A DNA stretch of 64,000 nucleotides from Blastococcus litoris. GTDB taxonomy: Bacteria > Actinomycetota > Actinomycetes > Mycobacteriales > Geodermatophilaceae. The stretch is from NCBI RefSeq assembly GCF_003075095.1, contig NZ_QCZF01000007.1, positions 124,001 to 188,000 on the forward strand, read 5' to 3'. Position numbers and translations under genes: made by a program. Below, in pieces: positions 33,440-40,874 of the stretch. Position 1 is the stretch's first letter. Each line of letters starts with the position of its first letter. The notes under the pieces were generated by a model. It did not search any database. It was not told where the DNA came from and saw nothing but the letters and a program-made list of their open reading frames with translations.

Positions 33440-34414
33440 TCAGCTCTGGTGGGTGAGCCCGCGCGCCTCGATCGCCTGCTGGTACAGGCGCCCGGCGCGG
33501 TAGGAGCTGCGCACGAGGGGTCCGGCGAGGACGCCCGGGAAGCCGATCCGCTCGGCCTCGGTCTGGAAGCCCACGAACTCGTCCGGCTTCACCCACCGGA
33601 CGACGGGGTGGTGCCGCGGCGAGGGGCGGAGGTACTGGGTGATCGTCAGCAGGTCGCAGCCGGCGTCGTGCAGCGCCTGCATGGTCTCGACGACCTCGTG
33701 CGGCTCTTCACCCATGCCCAGGATGAGGTTGGACTTGGTGACCAGGCCGGCCTCGCGGGCGGCGGTGATGACGGCGAGCGAGCGCTCGAAGCGGAAGCCG
33801 GGGCGGATGCGCTTGAAGATGCGCGGCACCGTCTCGACGTTGTGCGCCAGCACCTCCGGCCGGGCGGAGAACACCTCGGCCAGCTGCTCGGGGTCGGCGT
33901 TGAAGTCGGGGATGAGCAGCTCCACACCGCATCCGGGGAGCTGGGCGTGGATCTGGCGCACGGTCTCGGCGTAGAGCCAGGCGCCGCCGTCGGGCAGGTC
34001 GTCCCGGGCGACGCCGGTGACCGTGGCGTACTTGAGGCCCATCGTCGCGACGCTCTCGGCGACCCGGCGGGGCTCGTCGGCGTCGAACGCGGCGGGCTTG
34101 CCCGTGTCGATCTGGCAGAAGTCGCAGCGCCGCGTGCACTGGTCGCCACCGATGAGGAACGTGGCCTCCCGGTCCTCCCAGCACTCGTAGATGTTGGGGC
34201 AGCCGGCCTCTTCGCAGACCGTGTGCAGGCCCTCGCGGCGGACCAGCGACTTCAGCTCGGTGTACTCGGGGCCGGTCTTCAGCCGCGTCTTGATCCACTC
34301 GGGCTTGCGCTCGATCGGGACCTGGCTGTTGCGCACCTCGAGGCGGAGCAGTTTGCGGCCGGCCGGCTCGAGCGGGGAACCCGAAGAATGCGCCGGAGCG
34401 GCCGTCTCACTCAT
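33440..34414 (-). CDS. lipA: Lipoyl synthase
   Basis: This 324-aa radical-SAM enzyme inserts two sulfurs into octanoyl groups on lipoyl domains. The auxiliary [4Fe-4S] cluster ligands are C67, C72 and C78 ([12 protein letters not shown]); the radical-SAM CxxxCxxC is C93, C97, C100 (CTRRCDFC). The third auxiliary-site serine is in VRSSYRAG. The ATG at 34414 is used, with GGAG about 6 nt upstream; a GTG at 34423 is also in frame. Targets in this window are SucB (two lipoyl domains). lipB lies 10 kb away, unlike the close pair in mycobacteria. Confidence 0.97.
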   Translation of the reverse strand: MSETAAPAHSSGSPLEPAGRKLLRLEVRNSQVPIERKPEWIKTRLKTGPEYTELKSLVRREGLHTVCEEAGCPNIYECWEDREATFLIGGDQCTRRCDFCQIDTGKPAAFDADEPRRVAESVATMGLKYATVTGVARDDLPDGGAWLYAETVRQIHAQLPGCGVELLIPDFNADPEQLAEVFSARPEVLAHNVETVPRIFKRIRPGFRFERSLAVITAAREAGLVTKSNLILGMGEEPHEVVETMQALHDAGCDLLTITQYLRPSPRHHPVVRWVKPDEFVGFQTEAERIGFPGVLAGPLVRSSYRAGRLYQQAIEARGLTHQS

Positions 34415-34440
34415 GATCTCCACGGTACTCCCGGACGTGC

Positions 34441-34473
34441 GACGCCCCCGCTGCCGAAGGCAACGGGGGCGTC
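34441..34473 (-). terminator. Hairpin after the Ala-rich helical protein gene
   Basis: 15-nt arms (34441-34455 and 34459-34473) pair with one mismatch around a GAA loop, 17 nt beyond the stop at 34490 and upstream of lipA. It probably separates the two genes. Confidence 0.65.
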
Positions 34474-34489
34474 GGATGTGATGAGGTGC

Positions 34490-35599
34490 TCAGACCTGCT
34501 TGTCGGCCGGTCCCGCGGTCGGCCCCGCGTCCGAGCCGCCGTTGCCGGAGGTGAAGGGCTCGGGGGCGTCGGAGCCGTTCACGGTCGAGTCGTCGGGGCC
34601 GTCGCCGTCGACGAGCTGGGCGTCCCGGACCCCCATGTCGGACTCGGCCGGGGCGGAGTCGCTGGTCGTCGAAGCCGTCGACACGGTCTTGCCGGAGGTG
34701 CTGTCGGAGCTGGGCACGGGGTCCTCTCGGTAGCTGGGCACCGGGCCGTCGCCCGCCGGGGCGGGGGTCCAGGTGTCGTCCTTCTTGCGGCGCAGCAGGA
34801 CGAACGCTGCCGTACCCAGCGCGAAGGCCAGGAACACCCACGGCCAGCGCCGCGGCTCCTTCTCGATCCCAGCCTTGCGCTTGACCGTCTTCGCGGTCGA
34901 GGCGGCGGCCTTCTCGAACTCCCGGCGCTTCTTGACCGCCGTCTTGCGGGCCTTCTTCGCGCCCTTGCGCGCCTTGCGGGTCGACTTCTCCGCCGTGGCG
35001 ACGAGCTCGGCGCGGCGGGCGTCCAGCTCGCTCAGCGCGCTGTCCACGCCGGCGGCCAGCGTCTCGCGGGCGCTCTCCAGCGCGGGCGTCACGGCCTCCC
35101 GGGCGGCGACCACCTTGGGCGTGGCGTAGGCGAGCGCGGCGACCTGGGCGGCCTCGAGCCGGGGGACCACGTCGTCCTTGAGCGCCTTCTGCGCCGCCTT
35201 CTGGGCCGCCTCCACCCGGGGGGCGAGGTCGGCGGCGGCCTTGGCGGCGGCTGCCTGCGCGGCGGCGACCCGCGGACCGGCGGCCTCGCGGGCGGCCTCC
35301 ACCCGAGGGGCGATCGCGTCGCGGGCGGCCTCCACCTTCGGGGCCAGGGAGTCACGGGCGGTCGCGACGGCCGGGGCGGCGGCAGCGGCGGCCGCGGCGA
35401 CCTTCGGCGCCACCTTGAGCGCGACGGCCGTCTGCGCCGCGTCGAGAGCCGGACCGGCTGCCTCGCGGGCCGCGGTCACCCGCGGCCCCAGCTGCTCGGC
35501 CGCGAGGCGGCCGGCCTCGGTGGCCGCCACCCCGATGTGGGCGAGACCCTCCTGGAGCTCGGCACCGATGACCTGACCACGCGTCTTCTTGCGGAACAC
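34490..35599 (-). CDS. Ala-rich repetitive helical membrane-anchored protein
   Basis: This is a 369-aa protein of unknown function. Residues 15-200 are an almost continuous amphipathic helix built from variants of P(R/K)VEAAR(D/E)A(I/A), resembling apolipoprotein- or LEA-like repeats that bind lipid surfaces. A Lys/Arg-rich stretch (215-245) leads to one membrane helix (WPWVFLAFALGTAAFVLL, about 252-270) and a disordered acidic tail. GTG at 35599 is chosen because GGAGGT lies about 7 nt upstream. Envelope association or stress protection is a guess. Confidence 0.65.
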   Translation of the reverse strand: MFRKKTRGQVIGAELQEGLAHIGVAATEAGRLAAEQLGPRVTAAREAAGPALDAAQTAVALKVAPKVAAAAAAAAPAVATARDSLAPKVEAARDAIAPRVEAAREAAGPRVAAAQAAAAKAAADLAPRVEAAQKAAQKALKDDVVPRLEAAQVAALAYATPKVVAAREAVTPALESARETLAAGVDSALSELDARRAELVATAEKSTRKARKGAKKARKTAVKKRREFEKAAASTAKTVKRKAGIEKEPRRWPWVFLAFALGTAAFVLLRRKKDDTWTPAPAGDGPVPSYREDPVPSSDSTSGKTVSTASTTSDSAPAESDMGVRDAQLVDGDGPDDSTVNGSDAPEPFTSGNGGSDAGPTAGPADKQV

Positions 35600-35712
35600 G
35601 AGCTGCACCTCCGAGTTGATCGTCTCGCGATCATCCTGCCCGGTCCGGGCGGTGAGCACACCCCGGAGGGGCCCGGCCAGCGGTGGCGGCCCCCGCTGGT
35701 TAGCGTCGGCGT

Positions 35713-36642
35713 GTGCTGCTGCGCATCTTCACCGAGCCCCAGATGGGCGCCACGTACGACGACCTGCTCGCCGTCGCCCGGCGCACCGAGGAGACCGGCT
35801 TCGACGCCTTCTTCCGGTCCGACCACTACCTGACGATGGGTGGGGACGGGCTGCCCGGCCCCACCGACGCGTGGGTGACCCTCGCCGGTCTGGCGCGCGA
35901 GACCAGCCGCATCCGCCTCGGCACGCTCATGACGGCCGGCACCTTCCGGCTGCCGGGGCCGCTGGCGATCTCGGTGGCCCAGGTCGACCAGATGAGTGGC
36001 GGGCGGGTCGAGCTGGGCATCGGCGCCGGCTGGTTCGAGGCAGAGCACACCGCGTACGGCATCCCGTTCCCGCCGCTCGGCGAGCGCTTCGACCGCTACG
36101 AGGAGCAGCTCGCCGTCGTCACCGGGCTGTGGGGCACCCCGGCGGGGGAGACCTTCGACTTCGACGGGAGGTACTACCCGGTGTCGGGCTCGCCGGCGCT
36201 GCCCAAGCCGGTCCAGGACGGCGGCATCCCGGTGATCGTCGGCGGCGCCGGCAAGAAGCGGACACCGCGGTTGGCGGCCCGGTACGCGGGCGAGTTCAAC
36301 GTGCCGTTCCTGTCGGCGGCCGACAACGCCCGCCTGTTCGCCGGGGTGCGCGAGGCGTGCGAGGAAGCCGGCCGCGACCCCGGGTCGATGGTCTGCAGCT
36401 CGGCACTGGTGCTGTGCGTCGGCAGGGACGAGGCGGAGCTCGCGCGCCGCGCGGCAGCCATCGGACGTGAGGTGGACGAGCTGCGCGAGCACGGCGTCGC
36501 CGGCACCCCGGCCGAGGCGGTCGACACCATCGGGCGCTACGCCGAGGCCGGGGCGCAGCGCGTGTACCTGCAGGTGCTCGATCTCTCCGACCTCGACCAC
36601 CTCGACCTGGTGGCCGGCGAGGTGGCGCCCCAGCTCGGCTGA
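35713..36642 (+). CDS. F420-dependent LLM-class oxidoreductase
   Basis: This 309-aa luciferase-like TIM-barrel enzyme has the signatures of the F420 branch: FRSDHYLTMGG, LAGLARETSRIRLGTLMTAGTFRLPGPLAISVAQVDQMSGGRVELGIGAGWFEAEH, and VIVGGAGKKRTPRLAARYA near the phosphate site. The substrate is unknown. GTG at 35713 lies 6 nt behind TAGCGT (35701-35706), so the transcript is probably leaderless. F420H2 could come from NpdG. Confidence 0.9.
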   Translation: MLLRIFTEPQMGATYDDLLAVARRTEETGFDAFFRSDHYLTMGGDGLPGPTDAWVTLAGLARETSRIRLGTLMTAGTFRLPGPLAISVAQVDQMSGGRVELGIGAGWFEAEHTAYGIPFPPLGERFDRYEEQLAVVTGLWGTPAGETFDFDGRYYPVSGSPALPKPVQDGGIPVIVGGAGKKRTPRLAARYAGEFNVPFLSAADNARLFAGVREACEEAGRDPGSMVCSSALVLCVGRDEAELARRAAAIGREVDELREHGVAGTPAEAVDTIGRYAEAGAQRVYLQVLDLSDLDHLDLVAGEVAPQLG

Positions 36643-36660
36643 GACGCCACCGCCCTCCAC

Positions 36661-37287
36661 TCAGGTCGAGGGCTGCCAGTGGGGATCGCGCCCCTGCCAG
36701 GCGACGAGCTGGTCGACGACCGGGGCCCCGTCGGGGACGGGGACGGCGTCGCCGAACGGGACGCCGGGTGGGCGCTGGGGCGTCGGCAGCTTGCGGCGGA
36801 CGGCGTCGAGCGCGCGACCCAGCACCGCCTCGTCCCACTCCGGGGTCTGGCCGGTCGCGGCGGCGAGGTCCCAGGTGTGGGTGCTGATCTCGGCGGTCCA
36901 ACCGGCCAGTGCGGCGGCACCGGGCATGGTCCCGAACGGCAGCTGCATCTCCCGGTCGAGCACGGCCGGATCGGCCCACGCCGCCTCCACGTCGCGCACG
37001 GCGGCCCCCAGCGTCGCGCTCCAGCCGTCGTCCGGGACGCCGGTCACGGGCGCGACCGGCCCCACCGCGGGGACACCGCCGGCGGCCGCGGTGATCCGGC
37101 GCAGCACGCCGAGCACGTGCCCGAGCAGGGCCCGCACGTCGAACTCGTCGCACGGTGTGGGGGCGCTCAGCCGGCCGGTGGGGACCGCGTCGAGCGTGGC
37201 GAGGGCGAGGCCGGTGGCGACGCCGAAGTCCGGGCGGGGGTCGGAGGGGAGGAGGGGGCGCTGGGTGAGGGATGTCGTGGTCGTCAT
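36661..37287 (-). CDS. TIGR03086-family metal-binding protein (maleylpyruvate isomerase-like, DinB fold)
   Basis: This 208-aa four-helix-bundle protein is of the mycothiol-dependent maleylpyruvate isomerase-like group. Typical stretches are TPCDEFDVRALLGHVLGVLRR and WTAEISTHTWDLAAATGQ, whose His residues (with a later partner) form the metal site. Members may be mycothiol-dependent detoxification enzymes. It is divergent from the WYL regulator with 62 bp between start codons that hold a perfect palindrome, so it is the likely regulatory target. Confidence 0.85.
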   Translation of the reverse strand: MTTTTSLTQRPLLPSDPRPDFGVATGLALATLDAVPTGRLSAPTPCDEFDVRALLGHVLGVLRRITAAAGGVPAVGPVAPVTGVPDDGWSATLGAAVRDVEAAWADPAVLDREMQLPFGTMPGAAALAGWTAEISTHTWDLAAATGQTPEWDEAVLGRALDAVRRKLPTPQRPPGVPFGDAVPVPDGAPVVDQLVAWQGRDPHWQPST

Positions 37288-37304
37288 GGACGCACCCTCG
37301 CAGC

Positions 37305-37331
37305 GAAAGTGGCCACCTCCTGGCCACTTTC
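37305..37331. promoter_or_regulatory. Palindromic operator between TIGR03086 and WYL genes
   Basis: GAAAGTGGCCA (37305-37315) and TGGCCACTTTC (37321-37331) are perfect 11-bp inverted repeats with a 5-nt spacer, sitting 18-44 nt upstream of both divergent starts. The size and symmetry fit binding by the WYL regulator dimer to control both genes. Repression is inferred from overlap with the promoter region. Confidence 0.7.
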
Positions 37332-37349
37332 TCCAGCATTCTCCTTGTC

Positions 37350-38318
37350 GTGCGCGCCGAACGGCTGATCGCCGTCCTCCTGCTGCTGCAGACCCGTGAG
37401 CGGATCACCGTCGCCGAGGTGGCCCGTGAGCTCGAGGTGTCGCCGCGCACCGCGCGCCGTGATCTCGAGGCGCTGGGGATGGCCGGTGTGCCGGTCTACA
37501 GCTCGGCGGGGCGCGGTGGTGGGTGGTCGCTGGTGGGTGGCGCGCGGACGGATCTGTCGGGGCTCACCGTGGACGAGGCCAAGGACCTGTTCCTCGCCGC
37601 CGGTCCGTCGGCGGCCGGTGCTCCGGGCGCCCAGACGGCCCTCCGGAAGCTGCTGGCCGCCCTCCCGGCGCAGCTGCGGCGGGGGGCCGAGGCGGCGAGC
37701 GCGGCGGTCGTCGTCGACGCGGCCACCTGGGGACGCACGTCGCCGCCGGAGCCTCCGTTCCTCGCCGACCTGCGCCGCGCCGTCCTCGACCAGCGGCAGG
37801 TCGTGCTCGGGTACACCGGGCGAGAGGGTGAGCAGTCCTCCCGGCCGGTCTCGCCGCTGGGTCTCGTGGTGAAGTCCGGCGTCTGGTACCTGCTCGCCGG
37901 CACGGCTGCCGGCGTCCGGACGTTCCGCGTCGGACGGGTGACCGCGGTGATGCCCACGGACGACGCCGTGCTGCGGCCGGAGGGCTTCGACCTCGCCGCC
38001 GCATGGCAGGAGAGCTCGGCCGCGGTCGAGGCCCGGCGTGGGCAGGTGCGGGTGAGTGGATCGGCCGATCCGGAGCTGCTGCCCGTGCTGCGGGCCCGGC
38101 TCGGCCGGAGGCTGACGGTGGGCGGTGCGGACGCCGACGGGTGGGTGCCGGTCGAGGTCGCCGGCCCGTCGGTCGGCATGCTCGTCAGCGAGCTGGCCGG
38201 GTACGGCGCGCGGTTCGTCGTGGTGGGGCCGGCGGAGGCCCGCGCCCGGCTGGCCGAGGTGGCCGCGGAGCTGGTCCAGCTCTACGGCGACCAGGGCACT
38301 GAGGTCCCGGCGGGCTGA
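37350..38318 (+). CDS. WYL-domain transcriptional regulator
   Basis: This 322-aa protein has an N-terminal helix-turn-helix (about 3-55, with VAEVARELEVSPRTARRDLEAL) followed by a WYL domain (about 135-205) that contains the literal W-Y-L (KSGVWYLLAG), and a WCX-like C-terminal domain. WYL domains sense small molecules or nucleic acid ends. GTG at 37350 is 7 nt after a CATTCT box and starts right at the DNA-binding domain (VRAERLIAVLLLLQ). It is divergent from the TIGR03086 gene and probably autoregulated through the palindrome between them. Confidence 0.88.
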   Translation: MRAERLIAVLLLLQTRERITVAEVARELEVSPRTARRDLEALGMAGVPVYSSAGRGGGWSLVGGARTDLSGLTVDEAKDLFLAAGPSAAGAPGAQTALRKLLAALPAQLRRGAEAASAAVVVDAATWGRTSPPEPPFLADLRRAVLDQRQVVLGYTGREGEQSSRPVSPLGLVVKSGVWYLLAGTAAGVRTFRVGRVTAVMPTDDAVLRPEGFDLAAAWQESSAAVEARRGQVRVSGSADPELLPVLRARLGRRLTVGGADADGWVPVEVAGPSVGMLVSELAGYGARFVVVGPAEARARLAEVAAELVQLYGDQGTEVPAG

Positions 38319-38322
38319 AGGT

Positions 38323-40698
38323 TCAGGAGCTCTCGTCCACCAGTGCGCGCCGGGGCGCCGCCAGCCACTGCAGGAAGTCGGTCACCGGCATCGGGCGGGC
38401 GATGGCGTAGCCCTGCGCGACGTCGCAGCCCAGCCGCGCGAGCGCGGCGCCGGTCGCGTCGTCCTCCACGCCCTCGGCGACCAGGCGCAGGCCCAGGGCG
38501 TGCGCCAGCGCCGCGGTGTGCTCGACGATCGCGGCGGCACGGTCGTCGCGATCGACGTCGGCGGTCAGGCTCCGGTCGAGCTTGAGCTCGTCGGCGGGCA
38601 GGTGCCGCAGGTAGGCCAGCGAGCTGTACCCGGTGCCGTAGTCGTCGATCGAGGTCCGGACGCCGAGGCGCCGGAGCTGGCCGAGCACCTGCCGGCCGCG
38701 CTCGGGGTCGGCCATGAGGGTGTCCTCGACGAGCTCGAGGGTCAGGGCGTCGGCGGGCAGGCCGTGCCGTGCCAGGGCGGCCGCGACCTTCGAGGGCAGG
38801 TCGATGTCGTTCACGTTCGCCGCCGCCAGGTTCACCGACACCGGCACGCGGTCGGTCCGCCACCAGCGCGCGGTCGCCGTCATCGCCAGCTCGAGGACGG
38901 TGTCGGTGAGCGGCCGCAGCAGGCCGGCCTGCTCGGCGGCCGGGAGCAGCTCGGCGGGGGAGAGCAGCCCGCGCACCGGGTGCTGCCAGCGCACGAGGGC
39001 CTCCACGCCGACGACGCGGCCGTCGCCGAGGTCGACCTGCGGCTGCAGGTGGACGACGAGCTGGTCGGACTGCAGCGCCGTCCGCAGCTCCTCCATCGTG
39101 CGCAGCCGGTCGCCGCTGCCCCCGTGCGGGTCGGGCACGTACACGTGCACGCCCTCGCGAGCGGCCTTCGCGGCGTACATGGCGACGTCGGCGCAGCGCA
39201 GCATCTCCTGCACCGTCGCCGCGGGAACCGGTGCGGTGGCGATGCCGATGCTGACCCCGACGTGCAGCCGGATGTCCTCGACGGAGAAGGGGAGCAGCAG
39301 GAGCTTGCGCAGCCGTTCGGCGCGGTCCTGGGCCTCGTCGAGCGACGCCTCCGGCAGCAGGACGGCGAACTCGTCCCCGCCCAGCCGGGCCAGCAGCTCT
39401 CCCTCGCGCAGCGCGGGCTGCAACCGCGGGCCGATCTGGGCCAGGAGCTGGTCGCCGGCGGTGTGGCCGAGGCTGTCGTTGACCTCCTTGAACCCGTCCA
39501 GGTCGAGGAGGAGGAGCGCGGCGGGCGTGCGGGCGGTCGCCGAGGCCAGGACGCGCTCGGCCCGCTCCAGCAGGGCCCGTCGGTTGGGCAGGCCGGTCAG
39601 CTCGTCGGTGCGCGCCTGCTCCCGCACCTCGTTGAACGCCCGGACCTCGCGGAAGGTGATGCCGGTGCGGGCGATCGCCGCGACGACGCAGCCGATGGCC
39701 AGCCAGGCGGCCGCGGCCGGCAGTTCGTCGCCCCAGCCGATGGCGAGGACGACGAGGCTGGCCACGTTGCACGCCAGGGGGAGGGCGAGCAGGCGCCAGC
39801 CCAGGCGCGTGCGGCTCTCCGCCGCTGCCGGTGGCTGCGGCCGCGGGCGCGCGAGGTGCGCCGACAGCGCGACGACGACGATCGCCGACAGCCAGGTCAG
39901 CTCCAGCAGGCCGCCGTCGACGTAGGTGCCGAGGACGGTCCGGGCGAAGAGGACCAGGTCGCCGACCATCATCAGGCCGAGCGCCGAGGCGACCAGCACG
40001 AGCGTGCGGTCGAGGCGCACCCCCAGGATGGAGCCGACCGCCACGAGCAGCGCCAGCAGCAGGACGTCGGTCGCCGGCATGCCCAGCTGGAGCAGGGGGA
40101 TGGGATCCCGTCCGGGCGCCGGGTCGAGGTACGGGCCGAGCAGGAAGGCGACGCCCACCGCGGTGGCACCGAGGGCGCCGATGACGCCGTCGAGCCACAT
40201 GCTCGGGTGGAAGCGCGGCACGCGGGCGCGGATGAAGCCGACGAGGGTGAGGTAGAGGGTCAGGTAGGCCAGGAGCGCGAGCCCGTCGACGGCGACCGAA
40301 CCGTTCGCGGCGCCGTCGACCCCGGCACCCGCGGTGCGGATCGTGTTGGCCGTGGCGCTCATGAGCAGCGCGACGGACAGGGCCCGCCAGGCGATCCGCT
40401 CGCGCGGCACCCGCCGGCCGGCCAGCCAGCAGAGCGCCGCGGCCGGCAGGTAGGTGGCGTTGTAGAGGACGACGTCGTACGCCGCGTCCCAGCCCGCGCC
40501 CGCCGGGCGCCAGGCGACCCCGCAGGCGAAGGTCAGGAGGCCCAGCAGGGCGAGTCCCAGCAGCACGATCGACGGCGTGCTGCGCGTCGTCGTCCGGTGC
40601 TGGTCCTGGTCCACGGGAACGTCATCGGCGGCGATCGACCGCGACCACAGTCGAAACCGGCCGATTCCGGCCCGGACGGGTGAGACGCGCTCCGTCAC
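38323..40698 (-). CDS. Membrane GGDEF-EAL protein (c-di-GMP cyclase/phosphodiesterase)
   Basis: This 791-aa protein has about eight to ten membrane helices (about 42-345), a GGDEF domain (365-525; intact GGDEF at 440-444) and an EAL domain (535-785). The residue at the I-site is REGE (431-434), so product inhibition is probably lost. The EAL side has EAL (566-568), VSVNLA, LELVED, IDDYGTGYSSL, KLDRS, AEGVED and AQGY, that is, all metal and catalytic residues, so phosphodiesterase activity is likely. The net direction cannot be predicted. The GTG at 40698 overlaps the promoter region of the leuS leader. It converges with the WYL gene. Confidence 0.92.
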   Translation of the reverse strand: MTERVSPVRAGIGRFRLWSRSIAADDVPVDQDQHRTTTRSTPSIVLLGLALLGLLTFACGVAWRPAGAGWDAAYDVVLYNATYLPAAALCWLAGRRVPRERIAWRALSVALLMSATANTIRTAGAGVDGAANGSVAVDGLALLAYLTLYLTLVGFIRARVPRFHPSMWLDGVIGALGATAVGVAFLLGPYLDPAPGRDPIPLLQLGMPATDVLLLALLVAVGSILGVRLDRTLVLVASALGLMMVGDLVLFARTVLGTYVDGGLLELTWLSAIVVVALSAHLARPRPQPPAAAESRTRLGWRLLALPLACNVASLVVLAIGWGDELPAAAAWLAIGCVVAAIARTGITFREVRAFNEVREQARTDELTGLPNRRALLERAERVLASATARTPAALLLLDLDGFKEVNDSLGHTAGDQLLAQIGPRLQPALREGELLARLGGDEFAVLLPEASLDEAQDRAERLRKLLLLPFSVEDIRLHVGVSIGIATAPVPAATVQEMLRCADVAMYAAKAAREGVHVYVPDPHGGSGDRLRTMEELRTALQSDQLVVHLQPQVDLGDGRVVGVEALVRWQHPVRGLLSPAELLPAAEQAGLLRPLTDTVLELAMTATARWWRTDRVPVSVNLAAANVNDIDLPSKVAAALARHGLPADALTLELVEDTLMADPERGRQVLGQLRRLGVRTSIDDYGTGYSSLAYLRHLPADELKLDRSLTADVDRDDRAAAIVEHTAALAHALGLRLVAEGVEDDATGAALARLGCDVAQGYAIARPMPVTDFLQWLAAPRRALVDESS

Positions 40699-40739
40699 CG
40701 CGGCGGACCGGCCGCACCGGCTCGCGGTAGGCTGGCGGC

Positions 40740-40775
40740 GTGACCAGGCGGCTCCTGCTCCACCGGCCGTGCTGA
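40740..40775 (+). CDS. leuS leader peptide (three consecutive Leu codons)
   Basis: A short frame of 11 codons plus stop, encoding VTRRLLLHRPC, starts at GTG 40740, 6 nt after a -10-like TAGGCT (40728-40733), so it would be read from a leaderless mRNA. It has three Leu codons in a row (CTC CTG CTC) and stops inside the 5' arm of a large hairpin that is followed by a terminator, upstream of leuS. This is the layout of a ribosome-mediated attenuation leader that senses charged tRNA-Leu. The peptide itself probably has no other function. Confidence 0.65.
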   Translation: MTRRLLLHRPC

Positions 40776-40826
40776 CCTGAGACGTTCAGACCAGCACGGC
40801 GACCCCTCCTGCGTGAGGGGTTTCTT
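40766..40826 (+). promoter_or_regulatory. leuS attenuator: hairpin plus intrinsic terminator
   Basis: A first hairpin pairs GCCGTGCTG (40766-40774) with CAGCACGGC (40792-40800), with an inner CTGA/TCAG stem. Directly after it, ACCCCTC (40802-40808) pairs with GAGGGGT (40815-40821) and is followed by TTTCTT: a Rho-independent terminator 49 nt before leuS. With the Leu-rich leader frame this predicts transcription attenuation. I could not find an obvious antiterminator pairing by eye, so the switch mechanism is open. Confidence 0.65.
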
Positions 40827-40874
40827 CATGTCTGCCGCCGGTACGTGTACTGCGATGACCCGGGAGCACCAGCG

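Noticed and set aside
40699-40874. T-box riboswitch upstream of leuS
   Set aside because: No T-box sequence or specifier-loop architecture is seen; the region is too short and better explained by a Leu leader peptide plus terminator.
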